Notes: a model not told the origin generated them from the sequence alone. Positions 1-11,703 are shown, numbered from the stretch's first letter. The stretch is DNA of 64,000 bases from Haliotis asinina (GCF_037392515.1 NC_090283.1:39510249-39574248), one strand, 5' to 3'. A program made the numbers and translations.

Positions 1-3000
1 TGGGCTTCTGTCGGTATGGTGGCAGTTGCCCATCCTCCCTCCCGTCCATGCAGCGTCTTCGTGGCAGTCGTCACTGCCTCTGGGGGACTTCACGCTCCAT
101 TTCTGCCCCCAGGATGATGATGTCCAGGGTCCTAAGTGTAAAGATAATAAAGAGTTTAGTGTTTGAAAGAGTTGATGTTAATAGATATATACTTGCCTTT
201 ATGGGCTTCTGTCGGTATGGTGGCAGTCGTCCATCGTCCCTCCCGTCCATGCAGCGTCTTCGTGGCAGTCGTCACTGCCTCTGGGGGACTTCACGGTCCA
301 TTTCTGCCCCCAGGATGATGATGTCCAGGATCCTGAGAGTAAAGATAATAAAGAGTTTAGTGTTTGAAAGAGTTGATGTTAATAGATATATACTTGCCTT
401 TATGGGCTTCTGTCGGTATGGTGGCAGCCGCCCATCGTCCCTCCCGTCCATGCAGCGTCTTCGTGGCAGTCGTCACTGCCTCTGGGGGACTTCACGCTCC
501 ATTTCTGCCCCCAGGATGATGATGTCCAGGGTCCTAAGTGTAAAGATAATAAAGAGTTTAGTGTTTGAAAGAGTTGATGTTAATAGATATATACTTGCCT
601 TTATGGGCTTCTGTCGGTATGGTGGCAGTTGTCCATCGTCCCTCCCGTCCATGCAGAGTCTTCGTGGCAGTCGTCACTGCCTCTGGGGGACTTCACGCTC
701 CATATCTACCCCCAGGATGATGATGTCCAGGGTCCTGAGAGTAAAGATAATAAAGAGTTTAGTGTTTGAAAGAGTTGATGTTAATAGATATATACTTGCC
801 TTTATGGGCTTCTGTCGGTATGGTGGCAGTCGTCCATCGTCCCTCCCGTCCATGCAGCGTCTTCGTGGCAGTCGTCACTGCCTCTGGGGGACTTCACGCT
901 CCATTTGTGCCCCCAGGATGATAATGTCCAGGGTCCTGAGAGTAAAGATAATAAAGAGTTTAGTGTTTGAAAGAGTTGATGTTAATAGATATATATACTT
1001 GCCTTTATGGGCTTCTGTCGGTATGGTGGCAGTCGTCCATCTTCCTTCCCGTCCATGCAGCGTCTTCGTGGCAGTTGTCACTGCCTCTGGGGGACTTCAC
1101 GCTCCATTTCTGCCCCCAGGATGATGATGTCCAGGGTCCTGAGTGTAGAGATAATAAAGAGTTTAGTGTTTGAAAGAGTTGATGTTAATAGATATATACT
1201 TGCCTTTATGGGCTTCTGTCGGTATGGTGGCAGTCGTCCATCGTCCCTTCCGTCCATGCAGCGTCTTCGTGGCAGTCGTCACTGCCTCTGGGGGACTTCA
1301 CGCTCCATTTCTGCCCCCAGGATGATGATGTCCAGGGCCCTGAGAGAAAAGATAATAAAGAGTTTAGTGTTTGAAAGAGTTGATGTTAATAGATATATAC
1401 TTGCCTTTATGGGCTTCCGTCGGTATGGTGGCAGTTGCCCATCGTCCCTCCCGTCCATGCAGCGTCTTCGTGGCAGTCGTCACTGCCTCTGGGGGACTTC
1501 ACGCTCCATTTCTGCCCCCAGGATGATGATGTCCAGGGTCCTAAGTGTAAAGATAATAAAGAGTTTAGTCTTTGAAAGAGTTGATGTTAATAGATATATA
1601 CTTGCCTTTATGGGCTTCTGTCGGTATGGTGGCAGTCGTCCATCGTCCCTCCCGTCCATGCAGCGTCTTCGTGGCAGTCGTCACTGCCTCTGGGGGACTT
1701 CACGGTCCATTTCTGCCCCCAGGATGATGATGTCCAGGGTCCTGAGAGTAAAGATAATAAAGAGTTTAGTGTTTGAAAGAGTTGATGTTAATAGATATAT
1801 ATACTTGCCTTTATGGGCTTCTGTCGGTATGGTGGCAGTCGTCCATCGTCCCTCCCGTCCATGCAGCGTCTTCGTGGCAGTCGTCACTGCCTCTGGGGGA
1901 CTTCACGGTCCATTTCTGCTCCCAGGATGATGATGTCCAGGATCCTGAGAGTAAAGATAATAAAGAGTTTAGTGTTTGAAAGAGTTGATGTTAATAGATA
2001 TATACTTGCCTTTATGGGCTTCCGTCGGTATGGTGGCAGCCGTCCATCGTCCCTCCCGTCCATGCAGCGTCTTCGTGGCAGTCGTCACTGCCTCTGGGAG
2101 ACTTCACGCTCCATTTCTGCCCCCAGGATGATGATGTCAAGGGTCCTAAGTGTAAAGATAATGAAAAGTTTAGTGTTTGAAAGAGTTGATGTTAATAGAT
2201 ATATACTTGCCTTTATGGTCCTCTCTCAGTATGGTTCTATGCGCTCATCGTCTCTCCCGTCCATGTAGTGTCCTCGTGGCATTCGTCACTGCCTCTGGGG
2301 GACTTCATGATTGATTTCTGCAACCAGGATGATGATGTCCAGAGTCCTGAGAATAAAGATAATAAAGAGTTTAGTGTTTGAAAGAGTTGATGTTAATAGA
2401 TATATATACTTGCCTTTATGGGCTTCTGTCGGTATGGTGGCAGTCGTCCATCTTCCTTCCCGTCCATGCAGCGTCTTCGTGGCAGTTGTCACTGCCTCTG
2501 GGGGACTTCACGCTCCATTTCTGCCCCCAGGATGATGATGTCCAGGGTCCTGAGTGTAGAGATAATAAAGAGTTTAGTGTTTGAAAGAGTTGATGTTAAT
2601 AGATATATACTTGCCTTTATGGGCTTCTGTCGGTATGGTGGCAGTCGTCCATCGTCCCTTCCGTCCATGCAGCGTCTTCGTGGCAGTCGTCACTGCCTCT
2701 GGGGGACTTCACGCTCCATTTCTGCCCCCAGGATGATGATGTCCAGGGCCCTGAGAGAAAAGATAATAAAGAGTTTAGTGTTTGAAAGAGTTGATGTTAA
2801 TAGATATATACTTGCCTTTATGGGCTTCCGTCGGTATGGTGGCAGTTGCCCATCGTCCCTCCCGTCCATGCAGCGTCTTCGTGGCAGTCGTCACTGCCTC
2901 TGGGGGACTTCACGCTCCATTTCTGCCCCCAGGATGATGATGTCCAGGGTCCTAAGTGTAAAGATAATAAAGAGTTTAGTCTTTGAAAGAGTTGATGTTA

Positions 3001-4075
3001 ATAGATATATACTTGCCTTTATGGGCTTCTGTCGGTATGGTGGCAGTCGTCCATCGTCCCTCCCGTCCATGCAGCGTCTTCGTGGCAGTCGTCACTGCCT
3101 CTGGGGGACTTCACGGTCCATTTCTGCCCCCAGGATGATGATGTCCAGGGTCCTGAGAGTAAAGATAATAAAGAGTTTAGTGTTTGAAAGAGTTGATGTT
3201 AATAGATATATATACTTGCCTTTATGGGCTTCTGTCGGTATGGTGGCAGTCGTCCATCGTCCCTCCCGTCCATGCAGCGTCTTCGTGGCAGTCGTCACTG
3301 CCTCTGGGGGACTTCACGGTCCATTTCTGCTCCCAGGATGATGATGTCCAGGATCCTGAGAGTAAAGATAATAAAGAGTTTAGTGTTTGAAAGAGTTGAT
3401 GTTAATAGATATATACTTGCCTTTATGGGCTTCCGTCGGTATGGTGGCAGCCGTCCATCGTCCCTCCCGTCCATGCAGCGTCTTCGTGGCAGTCGTCACT
3501 GCCTCTGGGAGACTTCACGCTCCATTTCTGCCCCCAGGATGATGATGTCCAGGGTCCTAAGTGTAAAGATAATGAAAAGTTTAGTGTTTGAAAGAGTTGA
3601 TGTTAATAGATATATACTTGCCTTTATGGTCCTCTCTCAGTATGGTTCTATGCGCTCATCGTCTCTCCCGTCCATGTAGTGTCCTCGTGGCATTCGTCAC
3701 TGCCTCTGGGGGACTTCATGATTGATTTCTGCAACCAGGATGATGATGTCCAGAGTCCTGAGAATAAAGATAATGAAAAGTTTAGTGGTTGAAAGAGTTG
3801 ATGTTAATAGATATATACTTGCCTTTATGGTCCTCTGTCAGTATGGTTCTATGCGCTCATCGTCCCTCCCGTCCATGTAGTGTCCTCGTGGCAGTCGTCA
3901 CTGCCTCTGGGGGACTTCACGATTCATTTCTGCCCCCAGGATGATGATGTCCAGGGTCCTGAGAATAAAGATAATAAAAAGTTTAGTGGTTGAAAGAGTT
4001 GATGTTAATAGATATATACTTGCCTTTATGAACTTTTGTCGGTTTGGTGGCAGTCGCCCATTGTCCCTCCCGTAT
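1..4075. repeat. 201-bp tandem satellite array (about 20 copies)
   Basis: A 201-bp unit repeats head to tail from the window edge, with unit starts (the string atgcagcgtcttcgtggc or variants) near 48, 249, 450, 651, 852, 1055, 1256, 1457, 1658, 1861, 2062, 2263, 2466, 2667, 2868, 3069, 3272, 3473, 3674 and 3875. Most units are exactly 201 bp; a few are 203 bp because of an extra AT in the ATATAT tract. Divergence rises in the last copies (from about 3770), as expected at an array edge. Because 201 is 67 codons, long open frames run through the array on both strands; I treat these as artefacts. On the minus strand each unit looks like a 136-bp exon between a CTCAG or CTTAG acceptor and an AAAG/GCAAGT donor (see findings). 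The array continues beyond the left edge. Confidence 0.95.
945..3766. repeat. Higher-order duplication in the satellite (2 x 1411 bp)
   Basis: The seven-monomer block at about 945-2355 is repeated at about 2356-3766. The offset is 1411 bp (7 x 201 plus two 2-bp AT insertions). Diagnostic variants recur in the same order: the extra AT, the ctgagtgtagag unit, the ccctgagagaaaag unit, the ctctctcagtatggttctatg unit and the atgtagtgtcctcg unit. I found one difference (tcaagg near 2138 against tccagg near 3549). Neighbouring monomers differ far more than the two blocks do, so the block duplication is recent. Confidence 0.85.
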
Positions 4076-4140
4076 CTCGGAGAAGCAGTGTACTGAAGTT
4101 CGAGTAGAAATGGGTGTGGACTGATCAAAACCAAATCCAA

Positions 4141-6060
4141 AGTGTGCCAGAGTTCCTGCGTCTGAAAGAAACGGGTAATGGAATCACATTTTGAACGTAT
4201 GTAGATTTGTTTAATAACAGTGTGTAAGTGTGGTTTCTGCCGTTTTTAGCAATTTTTTCAACGGGTCGTCATTGACACTCTTTAGGAATGTAAACAAAGT
4301 ACTCGTGTTCCCTCAATCACAAGCGAGTACTTGCGCGGGTTCGAGGAATATATTTGTGTAAATGGTAGACATACATAATTCAATCATAAATATCATGGCA
4401 CTGCACAGACACAATGTAACCATGTTATTAATAACACTTTCAGGATTTACAACTCATTTGTATATGATTTACAAATCCCTTTAGATAAATCATTTTACCC
4501 TTTATACAAAGATCATGCACATAGATACATTACGTCCTCAAAGGGACGCAGGCTGGATTAACATCCTATATAAATTTATGATATAACTTATGGAACACTA
4601 GCATGTACAGATTATGTTATACACTTCCAGAAATAATATGCATACATGATATATAAGATGCTTCTAACCCCTGTTTACACATACAAAATGTACATTTATA
4701 TCCTGTGCAGTACACTTTGTCTATACCTCTATGAAGCACACAGGTAAGTTGAATAAACACTACCATACAACATAATGCATTACTTACTAAAATACTACAT
4801 TTATAACAAGGCTTAAAATGAAGGTAAGAGTTCCGCCCGTACCCCAGCCCACCCCCACACCCCTCCCAAAACATGTAAATTATACACCTCTAGTGTCCTC
4901 CAGAGTAAATGGAGCCAGTGCCCTCTAGGATTTGAATAAAAATGTCTCTCTCGGCAATACAGTGATACATATATTCGGCTAGATGTAGAGCAAAGTATTG
5001 TCGCCTTTTGATGCACCACCGCCGGTTTTCGATCAGGTTTGTACAGGCACCGGTGGTGGGGTTTGGTACTAAATACAAACAAGTATTACTGGAAATGGCG
5101 GATCATTTGCAAATTATTCGCACGCATATACTCTACTGCATACACTAACCTTAAAATATTGAATATTACCCCCAAACTTCTAAATCCCCATTAAACGCTT
5201 TAACCCCCCAAACATTTATACCATCGCCCCTTTTTAGAATATTAGATCGGGGAATAAATCCCCGGGACCGCAGTTCTTACTAAAAACAGAGGAGGGTACG
5301 GGTGGAACTCTTTCCAAAATGCATAATGTTCAATCTTAGATTCCAGATAAAGTAATACCTGAACTTACCCTATGTTCCCTGGCGCAGAACATGTGCTCAC
5401 TGACAGAAGGGAGAAATAGTCTGCTGATGAGCCAAACGTTTGAAGTTTGACCTCACATGACTGAAACGATCACGTGACCCCCGAGAACAATAAAACCCCA
5501 ATCACAGGCCAAGCCCATGACTGCCCAAGTAACAATACCCAGGAACCTATATACAATAAAGAGGCTAAACTAACCAAGTGCTGGAGTTAACACAGGTATT
5601 TAGGGAAATTAAATGTTACATGCTTAGGTTTAAGTCATGAAATATTTAGGTTTAGGTTATTAATTTACTTCATACAAGTTTAATATGATGATGATTTAAA
5701 ATCTAACAATATACTACTTACAAACATACTGCTACACGAATGCGAACAGCCTATGCTGGATTGTAAAAATAAACCTGTAACAGGATGTCTTGGTCGTCCG
5801 TTGCCCTCGGAATTCGTCACGTAGCCCTTGAAACCTGGTTGAGAAAGTAAGTGCATGATTTGGAAAGCTATGGGTAGTTTTATGCTGTTTGTGTTTCTCT
5901 GTGATCTCTAATGTCCTGCTAATCAGTATCCATGCTCTGATAGTAAGACAAGAGCGTGAGAGGAGTGGAACAATGGTGACCAATCAGCCACCCGTGTACT
6001 CCTGAGACATGCTATTGTCAATCAGACAATCAGTGCCCTGACTTCATTGTCCGCCAGTCA
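4141..6060. other. Non-coding stretch
   Basis: AT-rich sequence with only short, compositionally unremarkable ORFs. No repeat family, splice-bounded exon or conserved domain was recognised. A CTGATGAG string near 5420 was examined as a possible ribozyme core and rejected. Confidence 0.5.
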
Positions 6061-6077
6061 GTATAAACACGCTATAT

Positions 6078-6620
6078 GTGAAGGGGAAAATAAGAAAGGA
6101 CGTTATAGAACGGAAAGTGAACAGTTTATGTACCGTCCATGCGACTAACCACGAACGCTTACAAAACAGAACCAGTAATAGTTCCAACTGTTTACTCAAT
6201 GCTGTCTTCTGGAATGTTCAGTTTTCCACACAAAAAAAATCCACAGATATAGCTGACTTGCTTATGGAATATGGCATTGATGTTTTATTCTTAACAGAAA
6301 CTTAGCTTCAAGAGGCAGGGGATGAAGCAATATATCACTGAAATGACACCACCAGGATTCCCTCATGTGCATGTCCCTGGAGAAGGAAGAGGAGATTGAG
6401 TCACAAGGACTGTCTTGTTGAGCGGATCGAACCAAAGGCATCATTTTCCTCATTTGAAAACCTGGAAGCAACGTTTCATCCTTTGATATAACACTTAAGG
6501 TTGTCTATATACAGGCCGACACCTTCATCTAAAAATAAACTTTGTGTTTTGGCGCTGCATCCCACACAAGAACTGTAGATGTTTTACTTGTTTATGTATG
6601 TGATAACCGGACAGGTAACT
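6078..6620 (+). pseudogene. CR1-type LINE relic, endonuclease domain
   Basis: Translated in pieces across frameshifts and stops, this stretch matches the apurinic-type endonuclease start of CR1-like non-LTR retrotransposons. The first ORF (6078-6305) ends with a block of the kind 'NxxxxxxKxxDIADLLxEYxIDVLFLTET', the family's conserved N-terminal motif including the glutamate of the TET box. After the stop, other frames carry FENLEA (about 6455) and YRPTPSSKNK (about 6508), the equivalent of the CR1 'YRPPPSKKN' block. It is 5'- and 3'-truncated, with no RT domain nearby, and is certainly inactive. The clade call rests on the YRPPPSKKN-like motif. Confidence 0.65.
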
Positions 6621-6897
6621 CTATAAACTTTACGAATCATTTATCTTGTGGGCTGTGTGGCCCATTCTACAAATAATCACCTTATAATACGTACCTAGAT
6701 ATCAGAACTGCTCATGCTATGGTGAGGTGATTCTTTACCGTTCAGTTAAAAATAATAAGGAATCAGCCACATATATGGGATCAATATAAAAAGAAATCGC
6801 CCTAAATGATTTATACCATGTTTACACATGGGAGAGTAACGCAGTTTATGTCACGTGACTACTGACTAACCCTCCAAACTCTGTTTCCATATTTTGG

Positions 6898-6965
6898 GAG
6901 ATAGCCTAGTGGTTGGTATAGTGTGTAAAGCCCATTTCTGGGGATATTGCTTGAAATTGTTTAAA
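6898..6965 (+). repeat. Possible fragment of tRNA-headed SINE
   Basis: The string agcctagtggttggtatag resembles the box-A region of the tRNA-headed SINE seen at 54920 and 55160, and aagcccatttctgg plus atattgcttg resemble its body. It is short and degenerate. Confidence 0.3.
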
Positions 6966-7117
6966 ACCCCTGTAAATCCATACTCACCTACTTTCATCTG
7001 TTCAATCAGACTGTACGTTTTAAATAACTGGTGATGTTTTTCTAGTCAATACCTGAGTCAGTATTCCTTAGTCAAGTTTAAAGTTTGAAGGCCGAAAGTT
7101 GAGGTTAACACTATTCC

Positions 7118-7490
7118 TGGTGGGTTTCGGCATTTGAATCCCGAATCTTAACATTTTGTTCAGATTCGGAGTTATGAACAGCAATGTCAATATTCATTAT
7201 CTCACCCTTCTAAGGTACTACTAAACCTGGGTATCGTAAAGACATGAACACAAAAACCTACATTTTTCCATGTTTCAGCCTCAAGTTAGACTTTTCTTCA
7301 TATTCGGGTTTCGGCATTTGAATCCCGAATCTGAATATTCTTTTTCAGATTCGGGATTCGAATCCCGACACTGATTTTTTTTAGATTCGGAATTCGAATC
7401 TGAAGTCAAAGTTGAGGATGAAACATGCAAAACTGTAAGTTCGGGTGTTCACGTTCTTACGATACCCAGGTTTACTAGCGTCATAGAAAT
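7118..7490. mobile_element. Inverted-repeat (MITE-like) element
   Basis: The arm at about 7210-7280 is an imperfect reverse complement of about 7411-7490. The outer AAACCTGGGTATCGTAA pairs with TTACGATACCCAGGTTT, and the inner TGTTTCAGCCTCAA pairs with TTGAGGATGAAACA. The loop of roughly 130 bp holds further self-complementary strings built on GATTCGGGATTCGAATCC. A second copy of the loop motif (gggtttcggcatttgaatcc) lies just upstream at 7123. There is no coding capacity and no convincing target-site duplication. Confidence 0.65.
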
Positions 7491-7494
7491 AAAT

Positions 7495-7712
7495 ATACAT
7501 GCATACATGCATACATGCATACATCCATCCATCCATCCATCCATCCATCCATACATACATACATACATACATACACACACACATACATACATACATACAT
7601 ACATACATACATACATACATACATACATACATACATACATACATACATACATACATACATACATACATACATACATACATACATACATACATACATACAT
7701 ACATACATGTTT
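7495..7712. repeat. (CATA)n microsatellite with CATG/CATC variants
   Basis: About 210 bp of tetranucleotide repeat. CATGCATA units lead into a run of CATC, then about 40 CATA units with a short ACACAC interruption. All ORFs here on either strand (poly Met-Tyr-Val-Cys, Ile-His-Thr-Tyr) are artefacts. Confidence 0.97.
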
Positions 7713-7790
7713 AAACGATCACATTGATTCTGGTATTCTTTCCCCTATTACTAAAGATGAGGTCCTTGATATTGTAGATTGTATATAATA
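7713..7790 (+). pseudogene. Possible LINE reverse-transcriptase fragment
   Basis: The frame directly after the microsatellite reads LNDHIDSGILSPITKDEVLDI, which resembles the segment just upstream of the first RT motif in many LINEs ('I..DEV...I..L'). It is only about 25 codons long, then ends in a stop at the edge of the 42-bp minisatellite. The call rests on a motif resemblance alone. Confidence 0.35.
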
Positions 7791-7799
7791 TATGTAGAT

Positions 7800-10133
7800 T
7801 GATATTGTAATTTGAGGAATACTCCTACCTGTATCCATTCCTACCTCTATTCCCACTACAAACCTGTCACTTCTAACTGTATCAAAATCTCCACCTACTA
7901 CACACTTATAAGTACTACCTGTATCTATCTGTCCTCCAATTAAACACCTGCCACTTCAACCTGAATACACCGTACCTCAAACTACACACCCATCATTTCT
8001 ACCTCTATCCACCCCTTATAGCATAAACACACCTGTCACTAATACATACATCTACCTCTCTTCACACTACGCACCTGTCACTCATACCTGTATCCACCAT
8101 ACCTACCACCACACACATGTCACTCCTACCTATATCCACCTCTCCTCCCACTTCATACGGGTACCTCCTAACTGTATCTACGTCTCGTGCTTCTACACGT
8201 CACTCCTACCTGTATCCACCTCTCCTTCCACTACACACCTGTCACTCCTACCTCTATCTACCTCTCCTCTTATTGCACACTCTGTCACTCCTACCTGCAT
8301 CTACCTCTCCTACCACCACACACCTATCACTTTTACCTGTATCCACCTCTCCTCAGATCACACACCTGTCACTTCTAAATGTATCCACCTCTTCCCCCAC
8401 TACACACCTGTCACTCCTACCTCTATCAACCTCTCCTCCCACTACACACCGGTGACTTCCACCTGCATCTACCTCTAACCCCGCAACACATCTGTCACTC
8501 CTAATTGTATCTACTTCTCTTCCTTCTGCATACCGAACCTCCTACCTCTATCTACGTCTCGTCCTTCTACAACCTGTCACTCCTACCTGTTTCCACATCT
8601 CTTCCCACTACACACCTGTAACTCCGACCTCTACCTACCTCTCCCCCACTATACATCTGTCACTCCTACCTGTATCCACCTCTCCTACCACTACACACCT
8701 GTCACTCCTAACTCTATCCACCCATCCTCCCACTCCAAATTTGTCACTTCTACCTTTACCACGTTTTCTCCCACTACACATCGATAACTCCTACCTGTAC
8801 CACCTCCCTTCCCACTACACACCTGTCACTCCTAAATGAACCGACTCTCCTCCCACTGCACACTGGCCCCTCATACCTGTGTTCACCTCTCCTCCCACCA
8901 TACACCTGTCTGTAGCCACCTCTCCTTCCACTACACACCTGTCACTCCTACATGTATCTACCTCTCCTCCCCGCCACACGACTGTCACTTCTACCTGTAT
9001 CCACCTCTCCTCCCTCTGCACAGTTGTCACTCCTACCTGTATCCACCTCTCCTCCCACTATAAATCTGTCACTCCTACCTGTACCACCTCCCTTCCCACT
9101 ACACACCTGTCACTCCTAAATGTACCAACTCTCCTCCCACTGCACACTGGCCCCTCCTACCTGTGTTCACCTCTTCTCCCACTACACACCTGTCTCTACC
9201 TACCTCTCCTCCCACTACACACCAGTCACTCCTACCTCTATCTACCTCTCCTCCACTATACATCTGTCACTCCTACCTGTATCCACCTCTCCTCCCACTA
9301 CACACCGGTGACCTCCACCTGTATCTACCTCTCCCCCCGCAACACATCTGTCACTCCTAACTGTATCTACCTCTCTTCCTTCTGCATACCGATCCTGCTA
9401 CCTCTATCTACGTCTCGTCCTTCTACAACCTGTCACTCCTACCTGTATCCACCTCTCCTACCACTACACACCTGTCACTCCTAACTCTACATGTCTCTCC
9501 TCCAGCTACGCACCTGTAACGTCTACCTGTGTGCACCTTACCTCCCACTGGACACATATCATTCCTTTCTGTATCCACCGTACCTCCCACTACACATATG
9601 TCACTCCTACCTGTATATACCTCTCCTCCCACTGCACACCTCTCATTCCTACCTCTATCCACCCATCCTCGCACTCCAAATTTGTCACTTCTACCTTTAC
9701 CACGTTTTCTCCCACTACACATCGATAACTCCTACCTGTATCCTCCTCTCCTACTATTACACACATGTCACTCCTACCTGTACCACCTCCCTTCCCACTA
9801 CACACCTGTCACTCCTAGATGTACCAACTATCCTCCCACTGCACACTGGCCCCTCCTACCTGTGTTCACCTCTCCTCCCACTACACACCTACCTGTATCC
9901 ACCTCTCCTCCCATTACACACCGGTGACTTCCACCTGTATTTACCTCTACCCCCGCAACACATCTGTCACTCCCAACAGTATCTACCTCTCTTCCCTCTG
10001 CATACCGAACCTTCTACCTCTATTTACGTCTCGTTCTTCTACAACCTGTCACTCCTACCTGTATCCACCTCTCCTCCCACTATACATCTGTCACTCCTAC
10101 CTGTATCCACCTCTCCTCCCACTACACACATGC
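7800..10133. repeat. 42-bp minisatellite array, left part
   Basis: The unit is close to cctgtcactcctacctgtat followed by ccacctctcctcccactacaca, 42 bp. It repeats over 2.3 kb with many substitutions and some half-length units; the first 300 bp are the most degenerate. Because 42 bp is 14 codons, long frames of a 14-residue repeat appear on both strands (PVTPTCIHLSSHYT-like on plus, GEVDTGRSDRCVVG-like on minus). There are no splice-bounded exons or start context, so I do not annotate protein genes here. Confidence 0.93.
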
Positions 10134-10811
10134 TATGAGTTAAGAAACTCCGATAACTTTTGCCAACCATGTCCAAGACAAAGGTACTCAGCATCATCTT
10201 TTATTCCATCAACAGTTAAACTATGGAACAATATTCCTTTACCTATTAGAAATTGTAACTCTATTCCATTGTTTAAGTCTTCTATCCAAGTGAAAAGAAA
10301 ATACGCACCTATATATTACTCATATGGAATAAGGAAGCTAAATGTTTTGCACACTCGATTAAGGTATATGACGAGTACACTGAACTATGATTTATTCCGA
10401 ATAAATGTAACAAAAGACGCCTCGTGTGAATGTGGTCACAGATGTGAGGATGTTTTCCATTACTTCCTCAAATGTCCTTTGTACACTGTTCAGAGACATA
10501 ATATGTTACAATCTCTAGCAAATATTGTTAACAATAGAACACCGATTGATATTCATCTTATCTTACATGGCAATGCTGGTCTCTCAGTTACCCAAAATCA
10601 CAATGTCTTCAAATGTGTACATATCTATATCTCTCAAACAAAACGCTTTCTCGGTTAACATCTGTTGTAAATATCCTTACCTCTGTCTGTCACTCGTGTA
10701 CATTGCTGTAAGATAATTGTGTAACTATCTGGAGAGGGCTTTTTTAAGTTGGATAACTTGTGCCCAATCCCTTTCTTCATGAATAAAATATGTTTAAATC
10801 AAAAAATCAAC
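10134..10811 (+). mobile_element. 5'-truncated LINE 3' end inserted in the minisatellite
   Basis: This single-copy segment interrupts the 42-bp array. Its frame (to the stop at 10656-10658) matches the C-terminal part of a non-LTR retrotransposon protein: SFIPSTVKLWNN, then LHTRLRYMTSTLNYDLF, then a zinc-knuckle-like CECG...HYFLKC and a final TKRF. The RT core is absent. The 3' end is atgaataaaatatg followed by an A-rich tail (aaatcaaaaaatcaa), after which the array resumes in register. Flanking acacac on both sides is consistent with a 5-7-bp target-site duplication, though the repeat makes this ambiguous. The insertion post-dates the array. Confidence 0.8.
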
Positions 10812-11250
10812 ACACCTGTCACTCCTACCTGTATCCACCTCTCCTCCCACTACACACCTGTCACTCCTACCTGTACCACCTCTCCTCCCACTACACACCT
10901 GTCACTCCTAAATGTACCAACTCACCTTCCACTACACACCTGTCACTCCTACCTGTATCCACCGCTCCTCCCACTACACACCGTTGACTCATTCCTGTAT
11001 CAACCTCCCACTGCACACTGGCCCCTCCTACCTGTCTTCACCTCTACTCCCTCTGCACAGTTGTCACTCCTACCTGTATCCACCTCTCCTCCAACTACAC
11101 ACCGTTGACTCATACCTGTATCAACCTCCCACTGCACACTGGCCCCTCCTACCTGTGTTCACCTCTCCCCCCACTACACACCTGTCACTCTTACCTTTAG
11201 CACTCTTGTCTTCTCCCACTACACATCGGTAACTCCCACCTCTATCGGTA
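10812..11250. repeat. 42-bp minisatellite array, right part
   Basis: The same unit as at 7800-10133 resumes after the LINE and runs about 440 bp before decaying into pyrimidine-rich sequence at 11250-11390. ORFs are repeat artefacts. Confidence 0.9.
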
Positions 11251-11700
11251 TTTTCTTCTCCTGTTACACCCGTCGTCTTGCCATCTTTACCTTTACCTGC
11301 ACTCCCTGCTACTACCCACCCCTCCCTCTTATCTAGACCCGAGCCATGACAGTTTCCCTCCCTATCCCTCTCCATCCTCTTTAACCCTTATGATACAGCT
11401 TATCATCCTGATGTGTGTCCTTTTAATATCTGCATTCAAATTGTAACGTGTATTGTCTGAGATATTTTTTGATAATTCAATGTTGTTTTCAAGTAGTCAC
11501 AACGAGTGGTCAATCGTTATCATGTCATACAACGTGACTGCTTGTGTTTTACTGCAATTCTATTCTGTTCAAGTTTGGGCGCGGAATTAGAGACCAGGTA
11601 ATTCGTGCCATTCGTGATAAACTATTCCTATTATTGAATTGAAGATATGTTGTGGAGTGAAATATTCTCGCTTTAGTAGGGACAGTGAAATTATCTGTTT
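11251..11700. other. Non-coding flank upstream of TRIM copy A
   Basis: Pyrimidine-rich decay of the minisatellite, then AT-rich sequence with nothing recognised until the acceptor site ctgtttcag at 11703. Confidence 0.4.
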
Positions 11701-11703
11701 CAG

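Noticed and set aside
48-3679. Long ORFs (up to 358 codons) on the plus strand of the 201-bp array as a repeat protein
   Set aside because: The period is a multiple of three and a single stop-free frame therefore stays open. The frame breaks at every 2-bp AT indel, and there is no start context, signal peptide or splice structure on that strand.
5415-5475. Hammerhead-ribozyme-like core (CTGATGAG followed by a palindrome)
   Set aside because: The required CGAAA after stem II is missing (TTTGAAG instead) and flanking helices I and III cannot be formed from the neighbouring bases.
7381-7788. ORFs of poly Met-Tyr-Val-Cys and Ile-His-Thr-Tyr
   Set aside because: Direct translation of the CATA microsatellite in several frames on both strands.
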